Positions 8,323-15,814 of a DNA stretch of 20,454 bases are shown in pieces (positions within the stretch are counted from its first letter, which is position 1; every line of letters starts with the position of its first letter). The DNA comes from CAIPBY01 sp041671305 (lineage in GTDB: Bacteria > Patescibacteriota > Patescibacteriia > 2-01-FULL-39-33): contig JBAZBX010000017.1 in assembly GCA_041671305.1 (NCBI GenBank), forward strand, positions 1 through 20,454. The letters are read 5' to 3'. Under the pieces are notes generated by a model. The model saw only the letters and a program-made list of their open reading frames with translations, did no database searches and had not been told where the DNA came from. The translations under genes were made by a program, and so were the position numbers.

Positions 8323-8364
8323 AGTAGTAATGTATAAGAGTCCAGACTTAAATTAGTAAATAAT

Positions 8365-8370
8365 TATAAT
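8365..8370 (+). promoter_or_regulatory. TATAAT box abutting a start codon (possible leaderless mRNA)
   Basis: TATAAT ends five bases before the ATG at 8376. If used, transcription would start at about the A of the ATG, giving a leaderless message, which fits the lack of SD sequences in this genome. The -35 is not recognisable. Confidence 0.4.
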
Positions 8371-8375
8371 CGGTT

Positions 8376-8792
8376 ATGTTTTTTAATCCTATCAAGTTTT
8401 TAACTCCAGCCTATCTTTTTGATTTCAGACCAGCTATAAGTAGCTGGGGGCTCAAAGCCATGTTAATTTTATTTATCGTGTTTTGCGTGGCAGGATTGAT
8501 TATTAAGTTCGTACAAAAAATTAAAAAAATAGAGCATATTGAAGGCAAGTTGCTTCATAAATATTTCGTTTGTTTTCTAACTATGGGAGTTCTGGGATTA
8601 GCGCTGACCGGACTTAGATATGAGACGGTATACATTTTGGGATCAAGAATATGGCTTCTGGTTTGGCTGGTAGCCTTTTTGATTTGGCTAGCGATGATAA
8701 TTAAATTCCAATATAAGGTTGTTCCTTTGGCCAAGAAGCAGTTTGAGCAGAAAAAAGTTTTTGCTAAATATTTACCCAAAAAGAATAAATAA
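8376..8792 (+). CDS. Three-TM membrane protein of unknown function
   Basis: 138 residues with three strongly hydrophobic segments at about 26-48, 62-86 and 90-112, separated by basic loops, and a Lys-rich C-terminus ('KKQFEQKKVFAKYLPKKNK'). By the positive-inside rule the C-terminus is cytoplasmic. No catalytic motif can be seen. It ends 39 bases before the radical SAM gene on the same strand and may be co-transcribed with it, which would place that enzyme's pathway at the membrane, but this is only a neighbourhood inference. I do not recognise the family; similar small proteins occur as conserved hypotheticals in CPR genomes. Confidence 0.7.
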   Translation: MFFNPIKFLTPAYLFDFRPAISSWGLKAMLILFIVFCVAGLIIKFVQKIKKIEHIEGKLLHKYFVCFLTMGVLGLALTGLRYETVYILGSRIWLLVWLVAFLIWLAMIIKFQYKVVPLAKKQFEQKKVFAKYLPKKNK

Positions 8793-8831
8793 TAATTTAT
8801 ATAAAATAATCAAAAATAATAAAAGATAACC

Positions 8832-10244
8832 ATGGAATCAAAACAGAAAAAAGGAATCAGCTTTTTTGATAGGTTTAAAAAATCTTCTCAAATTTTTGCC
8901 ATGAAGCAAATAGTAAAGATTCTGCCATTGCTATCCAAAAAGAATTTGGTCACTCTTTTGGATCTTTATGAAAAAATTGCTAAGGGAGAAAACAAAAAAG
9001 TGGTGGCCGGAGTCAAAAACATGCTGGAAACTACACCTGCCGGAGATATGATTGTCCGAGGACTCAAATTAGTTAATCCAAATTGCAGAAATAAAATAGC
9101 CACAACCTTGATTGCTGACGGTTTGCTGATGAGAGATGAGAAAAGGAAAAAGATTGAGGCGGAAGGTGGAACAGTTCCTTTCACGGTTTTGATTTCACCA
9201 ACCATGAGATGCAATCTTAAATGCACTGGTTGCTATGCTTACAATTATTCCAAAGAAGATGACTTGTCGTATGAAGTGCTTGATCGGGTAGTGACTGAAG
9301 CCGAAGAAATGGGAGTGGCCTTTATCACTATGCTGGGAGGCGAACCGTTGATGCTGGAAGATTTGTTTAAATTGTTTGAAACGCATCAAGATATGTATTT
9401 CCAGTTTTATAGCAATGGGACTTTGATGACCGAGGAAGTGGCCAAGAAGTTGGCTAAATTAGGAAATGTGGCGGTGATGCTTAGTATTGAAGGATTCAAA
9501 AAGGAAACAGACGCCAGACGCGGAGAAGGAATATACGAGAGAGTGCTCAAGGCCATGGATATTTTGAAAGCCGAAGGCGTGCCTTTTGGTTTTTCCACAG
9601 CTATAACCAGTCTTAACGAGTCGGTAATTGCCAGTGATGAGTTTATTGATATGATGATTGAAAAAGGCGCTTTGATTGGCTGGTTTTTCTTGTATATGCC
9701 GGTGGGAAAAGATCCTGATTTGAGTTTGATGCCTACACCAGAGCAAAGAATTAATTTGTTGGAATTTGATAAACATATCAGAGCCACGAAGCAATTATTT
9801 ATTGTAGATTTTTGGAATGATGCGCCATTTGTCGGCGGATGCATCGCTGCTAAATTTTATATCCATATCACTTCCAATGGAGATGTAGAGCCTTGTATTT
9901 TTACTCACCTGGCTCAAGACAATATCAAAGATAAGTCTCTTAGAGAAGTCATGGAATCAGAATATTTCAAGAAGCTCAGATCCATGCAGCCTTATGATGA
10001 AAATTTGTATTTGCCATGCCAGTGGATTGATCATCCGGAAGTTAGTAGAAAATTAAGCCAGGAATTAAATCTCAAGGTGACTCATCCTGGTGCCGATGAT
10101 ATTTTGGTCAGGGAAGATCTCAAAGAAGGAATTGATAAATATAGCGCCAGAGTGCATGAGCTCTACGCTCAGAAATGGCAAGATGATTTTCATGGCGTCC
10201 CACCAGGAACAAAGTCGTCTGAAGCAAAGAAAGAAGAAGTTTAA
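8832..10244 (+). CDS. Radical SAM protein with SPASM-like C-terminus
   Basis: 470 residues. The 4Fe-4S/SAM motif CxxxCxxC is C127-C131-C134 ('MRCNLKCTGCYAY'), followed by 'GGEPLM' (SAM amino group contact). Cys at 337, 355 and 396 ('GGCIAAKFYIHITSNGDVEPC', 'LPCQW') resemble a SPASM/twitch auxiliary-cluster region, as in enzymes that modify peptides. A helical stretch of about 110 residues comes before the core, longer than in most family members, and starts with basic residues. Substrate unknown: no obvious short Cys- or Gly-rich precursor peptide lies in the gaps on either side, so a RiPP pathway is not supported by this window. It ends eight bases before yraN. The ATG at 8832 has no SD, which is normal here. 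Confidence 0.85.
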   Translation: MESKQKKGISFFDRFKKSSQIFAMKQIVKILPLLSKKNLVTLLDLYEKIAKGENKKVVAGVKNMLETTPAGDMIVRGLKLVNPNCRNKIATTLIADGLLMRDEKRKKIEAEGGTVPFTVLISPTMRCNLKCTGCYAYNYSKEDDLSYEVLDRVVTEAEEMGVAFITMLGGEPLMLEDLFKLFETHQDMYFQFYSNGTLMTEEVAKKLAKLGNVAVMLSIEGFKKETDARRGEGIYERVLKAMDILKAEGVPFGFSTAITSLNESVIASDEFIDMMIEKGALIGWFFLYMPVGKDPDLSLMPTPEQRINLLEFDKHIRATKQLFIVDFWNDAPFVGGCIAAKFYIHITSNGDVEPCIFTHLAQDNIKDKSLREVMESEYFKKLRSMQPYDENLYLPCQWIDHPEVSRKLSQELNLKVTHPGADDILVREDLKEGIDKYSARVHELYAQKWQDDFHGVPPGTKSSEAKKEEV

Positions 10245-10252
10245 TTTATCTC

Positions 10253-10621
10253 ATGGAGGGATACAAGATAAAAATAGGAAAATACGGAGAAGATTTGGCA
10301 TCTGATTTTTTGACCAGGCGTGGAGCCAGAATTGTAGAAAGAAATTATTATACAAGATACGGTGAAATAGATCTCATCGCCCTAACCGGCGATGAGATTT
10401 TGTTTGTGGAAGTAAAAACTAGAACGGGTAGTGGATATGGCTACCCGGAGCAGGCGATAAATTATTTCAAGGTGAGACATTTACACAAAGCCATACAGAT
10501 TTATCTTCAGGATAAACATTTGGATAATTTTTGGAGATTGGACGGAGTAAGTGTGGAATTGGATTGCGTAAGTAAAACGGCAAAGATCAGGTGGTTTAAG
10601 GATGTAGGAACGAGTTATTAG
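10253..10621 (+). CDS. yraN: YraN family (UPF0102) predicted endonuclease-fold protein
   Basis: 122 residues, the usual length. It shows the full family signature: 'GKYGEDLASDFLTRRG', 'IVERNYYTRYGEIDLIA' (Asp40) and 'ILFVEVKTR' (Glu53, Lys55), which together form the D...ExK core of the restriction-endonuclease-like fold. The family is related to Holliday-junction resolvases, though its cellular role is not settled. It begins eight bases after the radical SAM stop and is probably on that transcript; the nusA promoter starts just behind it. Nothing is missing in the active-site pattern. Confidence 0.9.
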   Translation: MEGYKIKIGKYGEDLASDFLTRRGARIVERNYYTRYGEIDLIALTGDEILFVEVKTRTGSGYGYPEQAINYFKVRHLHKAIQIYLQDKHLDNFWRLDGVSVELDCVSKTAKIRWFKDVGTSY

Positions 10622-10631
10622 AAAAAAAGCA

Positions 10632-10660
10632 TTGACAAACTTTTTCAATTATGCTATCAT
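10632..10660 (+). promoter_or_regulatory. Strong sigma70-type promoter of nusA
   Basis: TTGACA (10632-10637), 17-base spacer, TATCAT (10655-10660), with TG one base before the -10. The start is expected near 10667, which leaves a leader of about 120 bases before the nusA ATG, beginning with the hairpin at 10672-10697. Confidence 0.75.
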
Positions 10661-10671
10661 AATAGTAGATA

Positions 10672-10697
10672 TGGCAGCCAAGATGGCTGTCATTTTT
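10672..10697 (+). terminator. Terminator-like hairpin in the nusA leader (putative attenuator)
   Basis: An 8-bp stem (10672-10679 with 10685-10692, one G-U pair) around the loop AAGAT, followed by five T (10693-10697). It starts only about five bases after the predicted transcription start, so it would be the first RNA made. NusA is known to promote hairpin-dependent pausing and termination, so feedback attenuation is plausible but inferred. Confidence 0.55.
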
Positions 10698-10788
10698 CAA
10701 AAGATAAAATTAACAATTTTGAAATTTAATAAAATAAATTTATTAACTCTTAATTGATAATTCTTAATTATTAATTTACCTATATAAT

Positions 10789-12072
10789 ATGGCTCAATCA
10801 CCCATACAAGCAGCAATCCAACTTATTTGCCAAGAAAAAGGCTTATCTGAGGAATCAGTGCTTAGGACAATTGAATCGGCTTTGGCTGCGGCTTACAGAA
10901 AAGATTTTGGCAATAAAATGCAAAATATAGTAGTTAATTTTGACCCCAAAACCGGAGGTCTTAAGGTATATGATGTCAAAACTGTGGTGGAAGATTTGCC
11001 GGAAGATTTTGTGGAAGAAGCGGTGGAAGAAGAATTTAGATACAGAACCACGCAAACTGACAATAGAATAGAATCTGCTGTGATGGAAGACGACGGTGAA
11101 GCGGTTAGAAAATTCAATCCTCGTACGGAAATACAGCTTAAGGACGCCAAAGAATTAGACAAAAAGCATAAAATTGACGATGAAATAACCACTCCCCTGG
11201 ATGTGCCTGGAGAATTCGGTAGAATGGCTGCTCAAACTGCCAAGCAGGTTATAATCCAAAAAATTAGAGAAGAAGAAAGACAAAATATTTTTGAAGAATA
11301 CAAAGCGTTGGAGCATCAAATTATCAATGGTACCATACAGAGACGCGAGGGCAGAAATGTTCTCGTTGATTTGGCGCACGGCACAGCTATTATGCCTACG
11401 GAAGATCAGGTTGAAAGGGAGAGATATAGTATGGGCAATAAAATGAGATTCTATATCAAATCGGTGGATCAAACCGGCAAGGGACCTCAGATTGTAGTAT
11501 CTAGAAGTCACGTTGATATTGTAAAGGGTATTTTTGAATCAGAAATTCCGGAAATTGCCAATGGGTTAATTGAAATCAAATCAATTGCTCGAGAAGCAGG
11601 ATCTAGATCAAAGGTGGCAATTTCTACCAATGATGAAAGCATTGATCCTATCGGATCATGTGTGGGTCAGCGTGGATCAAGAATCCAGACCATCATCAGC
11701 GAGTTAAATAATGAAAAAGTTGATATAATTTTGTGGGATGAAAATCCTTCTAAGTTCATTACCAATGCTTTGTCTCCGGCCAAAGTTGTCAGTGTTGAGA
11801 CCAAAGAAGAAGGAGAAAATAAAGTTGCTTTGGTAAAAGTAAAAGAAGACCAATTGTCTCTGGCCATTGGACGCGGAGGACAGAATGTGCGTTTGGCCTC
11901 CAAATTAACCGGTTGGAAAATTGATATTATCAATGAGGAAAGCAGTGGCGTTAAGGCGGAAGAGGACGAGAAAAAAACTGAAACAGATGTAGAAGCTACA
12001 GAGGAAGATGTCGTCACTGCCGATTCTGAAGTGGAAAAAACTCCAGAAGCTCAGGAAGAAGTTACAGAATAA
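10789..12072 (+). CDS. nusA: Transcription elongation/termination factor NusA
   Basis: 427 residues. The N-terminal RNA-polymerase-binding domain is followed by an S1 domain (about 180-240) and two KH domains: KH1 with 'IAREAGSRSKVAI' and 'GSCVGQRGSRIQ' (about 265-345) and KH2 with 'LAIGRGGQNVRLASKLTGWKIDI' (about 355-385). It ends in a Glu/Asp-rich tail of about 40 residues and lacks the helical acidic repeats of the E. coli protein. NusA binds RNA polymerase and nascent RNA to control pausing, termination and rRNA antitermination. The usual rimP and infB neighbours are absent here; it stands as a single-gene unit with its own promoter, a leader hairpin and a terminator. ATG 10789 is chosen for the standard 'AIQLICQEKGLSEE' N-terminus; no SD. 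Confidence 0.95.
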   Translation: MAQSPIQAAIQLICQEKGLSEESVLRTIESALAAAYRKDFGNKMQNIVVNFDPKTGGLKVYDVKTVVEDLPEDFVEEAVEEEFRYRTTQTDNRIESAVMEDDGEAVRKFNPRTEIQLKDAKELDKKHKIDDEITTPLDVPGEFGRMAAQTAKQVIIQKIREEERQNIFEEYKALEHQIINGTIQRREGRNVLVDLAHGTAIMPTEDQVERERYSMGNKMRFYIKSVDQTGKGPQIVVSRSHVDIVKGIFESEIPEIANGLIEIKSIAREAGSRSKVAISTNDESIDPIGSCVGQRGSRIQTIISELNNEKVDIILWDENPSKFITNALSPAKVVSVETKEEGENKVALVKVKEDQLSLAIGRGGQNVRLASKLTGWKIDIINEESSGVKAEEDEKKTETDVEATEEDVVTADSEVEKTPEAQEEVTE

Positions 12073-12084
12073 AAAAAGTCTCAG

Positions 12085-12114
12085 AATATCCCGGCGTAAT
12101 GTCGGGATATTTTT
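12085..12114 (+). terminator. Intrinsic terminator of nusA
   Basis: A stem of ATATCCCG (12086-12093) with CGGGATAT (12103-12110), a nine-base loop, then TTTTATT, beginning 14 bases after the nusA stop. Confidence 0.85.
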
Positions 12115-12125
12115 ATTAACTAAAT

Positions 12126-12247
12126 TGTCATCCCGAGGGAGGCTGTAATCAACCGACCGTGGGGATCCCGCGGGATTGCCACCCAGCCTCGACTTGCGTC
12201 GACGCGAGGCGGGCGCTACGCCGATTACGGCTCCGTTCGCAATGACA
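12126..12247. mobile_element. MITE-like dispersed repeat with TGTCAT ends
   Basis: A 122-bp GC-rich segment bounded by inverted TGTCAT...CGA ends (12126 and, inverted, 12247). Inside are nested palindromes: GCCTCG/CGAGGC around GTCGAC (12186-12210) and GCCG-ATTA-CGGC near 12217. No coding frame. The end sequence matches the 'TGTCAT(T/C)(G/C)CGA' repeats that I recall from many environmental and CPR genomes. It fills the space between convergent genes and has clearly higher GC than the genes around it. Movement would need a transposase supplied elsewhere. Confidence 0.65.
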
Positions 12248-12260
12248 GTTTGAGGTCGCC

Positions 12261-14885
12261 TCATTTATTTTTTTCAATTTTAACGCTTTTAATTTTCCAT
12301 CCTAACCAGCCGATAATTATACTCAGAAAAATTATTACGGCTGAAAAATATTTCCAGGATTGAGATTGATTTTTTCCGTTTTCTGTGGATGTGGACATGG
12401 CGAAATCACCTTTCACTTCACCGATTTTTTTGATGTCGTTGGCGTATCGTGGCAGTAGTCTGTATCCGCCACTGGCGTTTGCTACAATGCCAGTCACTTC
12501 TAAATTATCGCCGGGTTTTATATTGAGATCTTTGAGATTAATTCCTGTTGAGCTTTTGATATAGATTTTGGCTTCCTCCGAACCGTCATCAAGATAGATG
12601 TAGTTGCCTTTAACTTCTACGGCCACGCCTGTTATTTTGGCTAGTGATCCGACGCTGTCTTCGCCGACTTCAGAAGTGGCGATGGAGTGGATTTCCGGAT
12701 TTTGTCCTTGGTTGATAATTTTAATATTATCTTGGCCGGTTATCTTGATTCTTCTCTCTCCGCTGGCTTCTGAGAGTATGCCATCCACTTCAATAAAATC
12801 ACCTACTTTGAGATTAGGAAAATCTTTTTTGTTGCAATAAACTTGAATCCCCGATCCGGCGAGATAAAATATTTGAGTTCCCAGTACTCCTGGCTCAACA
12901 GAAACAATTCCTTGAGTAATCACTTTGTCATTTAGATTCAGGCTGGAAATATTTTCCAAATCAACTCGTCGTGCCGGAGTTTCAATTTTGGCTACTTTTA
13001 CGGTAGCGGTTTTCGTCGTAGTCTTGGCGGTTTTTGCAGTAGATGTGGTTTTGTTGTTTGTCTTTGAATCTGAATTAGAATCGTCAGGCGTGTCGTCGTC
13101 CGGAGTGGAGGAAGAGAAAGTATTTTCTTGACCGGGCGTGGGTGAGTTGGTCCACTGGAAATTACCTTTCTCATCACGACTATATGAATAATCCTTTTCA
13201 ACCGGGCCTTTGTATTCTACTAAGTCAACCAATTTGTCATCTGGTGAATATAGTTTGACCGCTTCAACGCCAGAATTATTGAGAGCTATTTTGGAATCAG
13301 ATCTTTTTATGGTCAGCGGACTGCTCGTGGTAATGGTTGTGGAAGCAGGATTGTCTAGGGGAAGAATGTATTTGTTGGTACTATTATCGCCCAAAATCCA
13401 TCCGGCCAAATCCACGGAAGAAGTTGATAAATTTATTAATTCAATAAATTCATTGTTTTTTTCATCCAATGAAGGACGTGGCAGAATTTCATTGATAATA
13501 ATCTGATCAGAATATTCAACGGTGGTAGTAGGGGTAGTGGTAGTAGGATCCAGTTTGGTGGTTTCTGGTTTTGGGGTGGCATAACTTCCTCCGCCAGAAG
13601 AAATCGGCTTGAGCGTGATGGTGTTGGGCAGTCCTTTGGTAACGGTAATGGTTTCTGTGAAATCATTTTTGGAAGTACTGGAAGAAACGCCGTCTGCAAT
13701 TCTGGCCGTGGAATTGCCTTTGTCCGGTGCAAGAGTATTGTTGGCTGTATCACTGCCATAGTTTCCATAAATAATTTGATCAATAATTTGACCAGTTGGA
13801 TCTTTGAGGGTAATGATGTCTCCGTCATTATTGAGTTTAGAACTGGAAAATTCAAAAACAAAGAATCTGTCCGTGTCAGTAGCACTGATAAATCCCGACA
13901 TGGTGGAGGTGGAACTGTTGTCGCTCATGGTCCAGCCAGAGAGATCAATGGTTGAAGTGGTATTGTTGTATAATTCTACCCATTCTTTCTCGCTGCTTGT
14001 GGCCGGGTCAGAGAGAAATTCGTTGATTACTAAATCATGAAGATTATAAATAATGGGAATAGTTGAGGAGGTGGTAGAAGTTGTGGTTGATACAGTTTCT
14101 ATGTTTAAAATATTGATTGATGTGGTGGCGGTAGAACTGGCTCCCTCGGTATCGGTGACAGTTAGTGATATGAGATAGTCTCCTATGGCCGGGAAAATAT
14201 GGCTGGCAATTATTTCTTCACTGCTGGAACTATCCCCGAAATTCCAGTAGTAAGTGGCTAAGTTATTTTCATCATCAGTTGAACTGCTGGCATCAAATTC
14301 TATTTCTTCATCCAAATATCCGGTTGAAGAAGAGTGGATGATCGCATAAGGCGGAGTGTTGGTTGGCGGTATGATATTTTTAACTCCCAAAATTGAAATG
14401 TTTGTAATGCCTGCACCCTTGTATCCGGTCGCTGATGCAGTTTGAAATTTTATTTTGATTTGTTTGGATAAATAATCATTGAGTAAAAAGTCAGATGTTA
14501 TGGTCATCGCGCTAGTAGTGGGAAGGTGAAAATAAACATTTTGCCAGGAATTTCCGTCATCTTCAGAAATGAAAATAGAAATTTTGGCGCTATCCCCAGA
14601 GCCATAATATGTCCTGTCTTCAAAATTCATTTTGGCTGAGGCATAGTCGGATAAATCAATTGTTGGGGAAATGATTTGTGAAGTGCTTGTTCTCATGCCA
14701 ATGAAATTACCACCAGAGACGCAATTAGAATACTGCCATCCACCTGATTCATTTGTAATGGCACTTCCATTGTTGATCGGTATGATTAACTCAAAATCCG
14801 AATCAGCTTTGGCTGAAAAATTCAGCCAGCAAAAAATCCCTATCAAAATAAAGATAGAGACAATAAAAAGATCCCTCCTTTTCAT
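12261..14885 (-). CDS. Lamin-tail/PKD/OB-fold surface protein with membrane anchor
   Basis: 874 residues, read on the minus strand. Signal peptide 1-27 ('FSAKA'); an N-terminal jelly-roll-like region (about 30-168); a PKD domain (about 178-260, with 'YYWNFGDSSS'); lamin-tail domain 1 (about 284-375, 'LVINEFLSDP', 'EWVELYN') and 2 (about 458-590, 'IIINEILPRP', 'EFIELIN'); a long Ser/Thr/Lys linker; two OB-fold domains (about 645-740 and 745-830, 'FIEVDGILSEASGERRI', 'LEVTGIVANASGGYRLL'); then a TM helix at about 846-866 and a basic tail. Lamin-tail and OB modules occur together on secreted bacterial proteins, sometimes with nucleases; no nuclease motif is present. The OB-folds could bind nucleic acid or sugar outside the cell, for example for DNA capture, but that is a guess. 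It converges on nusA. Confidence 0.85.
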   Translation of the reverse strand: MKRRDLFIVSIFILIGIFCWLNFSAKADSDFELIIPINNGSAITNESGGWQYSNCVSGGNFIGMRTSTSQIISPTIDLSDYASAKMNFEDRTYYGSGDSAKISIFISEDDGNSWQNVYFHLPTTSAMTITSDFLLNDYLSKQIKIKFQTASATGYKGAGITNISILGVKNIIPPTNTPPYAIIHSSSTGYLDEEIEFDASSSTDDENNLATYYWNFGDSSSSEEIIASHIFPAIGDYLISLTVTDTEGASSTATTSINILNIETVSTTTSTTSSTIPIIYNLHDLVINEFLSDPATSSEKEWVELYNNTTSTIDLSGWTMSDNSSTSTMSGFISATDTDRFFVFEFSSSKLNNDGDIITLKDPTGQIIDQIIYGNYGSDTANNTLAPDKGNSTARIADGVSSSTSKNDFTETITVTKGLPNTITLKPISSGGGSYATPKPETTKLDPTTTTPTTTVEYSDQIIINEILPRPSLDEKNNEFIELINLSTSSVDLAGWILGDNSTNKYILPLDNPASTTITTSSPLTIKRSDSKIALNNSGVEAVKLYSPDDKLVDLVEYKGPVEKDYSYSRDEKGNFQWTNSPTPGQENTFSSSTPDDDTPDDSNSDSKTNNKTTSTAKTAKTTTKTATVKVAKIETPARRVDLENISSLNLNDKVITQGIVSVEPGVLGTQIFYLAGSGIQVYCNKKDFPNLKVGDFIEVDGILSEASGERRIKITGQDNIKIINQGQNPEIHSIATSEVGEDSVGSLAKITGVAVEVKGNYIYLDDGSEEAKIYIKSSTGINLKDLNIKPGDNLEVTGIVANASGGYRLLPRYANDIKKIGEVKGDFAMSTSTENGKNQSQSWKYFSAVIIFLSIIIGWLGWKIKSVKIEKNK

Positions 14886-14913
14886 TGTGTTATTTTTAAT
14901 GAATTATATTTTA

Positions 14914-14919
14914 ATTATA
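14914..14919 (-). promoter_or_regulatory. -10 box of the lamin-tail protein gene
   Basis: On the minus strand TATAAT lies 28 bases before the ATG (14885-14883). The -35 is weak and falls in the T-rich stretch that also carries the -35 of the opposite tRNA promoter, so the two genes are divergent and their promoters overlap. Confidence 0.5.
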
Positions 14920-14932
14920 GCAAAAATTTAAA

Positions 14933-14961
14933 TTGACAAAAAGAGCGATTTTAATTATGAT
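14933..14961 (+). promoter_or_regulatory. Promoter of tRNA-Leu
   Basis: TTGACA (14933-14938), 17-base spacer, TATGAT (14956-14961). The start would be near 14968, so the primary transcript would include the palindrome-bearing tRNA-like leader before the mature tRNA. Confidence 0.7.
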
Positions 14962-14972
14962 AAATTGAGTTA

Positions 14973-15025
14973 GCCCAGATGGCCCGCCCGCATCGCTACG
15001 CGAAGCGTTGCGGGCGGGTGAAATT
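14973..15025 (+). repeat. Copy of the tRNA-Leu 5' end split by a 36-bp palindrome
   Basis: GCCCAGATGG (14973-14982) and TGAAATT (15019-15025) join to the same 17 bases that start the tRNA at 15047. Between them sits 14983-15018, with CCCGCCCGC/GCGGGCGGG outer arms and the core CGCATCGCTACGCGAAGCG also found in 639-706. The palindrome has thus inserted cleanly into a partial tRNA duplicate. Confidence 0.8.
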
Positions 15026-15046
15026 TTCATTACAGATTTAGTACAA

Positions 15047-15128
15047 GCCCAGATGGTGAAATTGGTATACACGCCAGCCTTAGGAGCTGGTGCCGCAAGG
15101 CATGAGAGTTCAAGTCTCTCTCTGGGCA
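15047..15128 (+). tRNA. tRNA-Leu (anticodon TAG)
   Basis: The acceptor stem GCCCAGA (15047-15053) pairs perfectly with TCTGGGC (15121-15127), with discriminator A. D arm GTG/CAC; anticodon stem CCAGC/GCTGG with loop CTTAGGA, giving anticodon TAG (leucine, CUN codons); a long class II variable arm GCC-GCAA-GGC; T arm GAGAG/CTCTC with loop TTCAAGT. The 3' CCA is not encoded, so a CCA-adding enzyme is needed. Confidence 0.95.
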
Positions 15129-15168
15129 TAAATTAAATATCGTGCATGGTATACAAAAGCTTAATATT

Positions 15169-15603
15169 ATGAAAGTTGTAATTTGCGGCAGTATTGAGTT
15201 TACGCCGAAAATAAAAGAAGTTTCCGATGTGCTCACCGAGCGGGGTTATGAAGTTGATGTCCCCTTAACCAGCCAACGTATTATCAGCGGCGAACTCACA
15301 TTGGAAGAATTTAAAAAAGAAACGCAACAGAATGGCGATGGCGCGTTTCGTAAAATTAAAGATAATATTATTAAACGTTATTATGATATTATCAATAATT
15401 CTGATGCTATTCTTGTGTTAAATCTTGAAAAAAATGGCGTCGCAAATTACATCGGTGGCAATACTTTTTTGGAAATAGGGTTTGCTCACGTTTTGGGTAA
15501 GCCAATTTATTTATATAATGATATTCCTGATATGTCATACACTGATGAAATCGTAGCCATGCAACCAGTCGTACTAAGTGGTGATTTATTTAAAATTCAA
15601 TAA
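15169..15603 (+). CDS. Nucleoside 2-deoxyribosyltransferase-like protein
   Basis: 144 residues from ATG 15169, preferred over the in-frame ATG at 15142 because 'MKVVICGSIEF' begins the fold at its usual point. The fold signs are: strand 1 with 'CGS' (6-8), 'YYDIINNSDAILVLN' (71-85) and 'GGNTFLEIGFAHVLGKPIYLYNDIP' (96-120) with Glu102 where the family has its catalytic Glu, then 'PVVLSGDL'. Relatives move or cleave the N-glycosidic bond of (deoxy)nucleosides in salvage or clear damaged nucleotides. The exact reaction here is not known. It starts 40 bases after tRNA-Leu and could be read from the tRNA promoter, since no other promoter is evident. The accessory island begins just behind it. Confidence 0.75.
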   Translation: MKVVICGSIEFTPKIKEVSDVLTERGYEVDVPLTSQRIISGELTLEEFKKETQQNGDGAFRKIKDNIIKRYYDIINNSDAILVLNLEKNGVANYIGGNTFLEIGFAHVLGKPIYLYNDIPDMSYTDEIVAMQPVVLSGDLFKIQ

Positions 15604-15659
15604 GGAAGAGAAAGTGAAATAATTTATTTTTATCCTTACTCTGCTCGTCCAACTCACGG

Positions 15660-15711
15660 CTATACGAAATGCGCGCTACGAGCCTGCCGACTCGGCAATC
15701 ACTTCGTATAG
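15660..15711. repeat. GC-rich palindromic repeat bordering the island
   Basis: CTATACGAA (15660-15668) pairs with TTCGTATAG (15703-15711), and an inner TGCCGA-C-TCGGCA (15685-15697) forms a second hairpin. It lies just before the first AT-rich repeat copy and resembles in style, not in sequence, the palindrome at 14983-15018. Confidence 0.6.
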
Positions 15712-15790
15712 TCGCCGCACATTATGTGAAATATTCCTTTTCTTTTTTGGGCTATCACCCAATTGTTTTAAAAAATTTTAAAATTTCTTT
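15712..15790 (+). repeat. Island repeat copy A
   Basis: The best-conserved part is a 17-base block (15732-15748, TATTCCTTTTCTTTTTT), a 12-base variable centre (GGG..CCC) and a 30-base AT-rich block (15761-15790). Both blocks recur exactly, inverted, in copy B. The flank 15712-15731 also resembles the flank of copy C. Confidence 0.8.
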
Positions 15791-15814
15791 TATTGCATTA
15801 ATTTTGATAAACTC

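Noticed and set aside
8323..8831. RiPP precursor peptide for the radical SAM enzyme
   Set aside because: The short gaps around the enzyme hold no small Cys-, Gly- or Ser-rich frame, and the gene between is a three-TM protein.
10783..10788. TATAAT directly before the nusA ATG as a promoter
   Set aside because: It abuts the start codon, so transcription would begin inside the gene; the promoter at 10632-10660 is far better.
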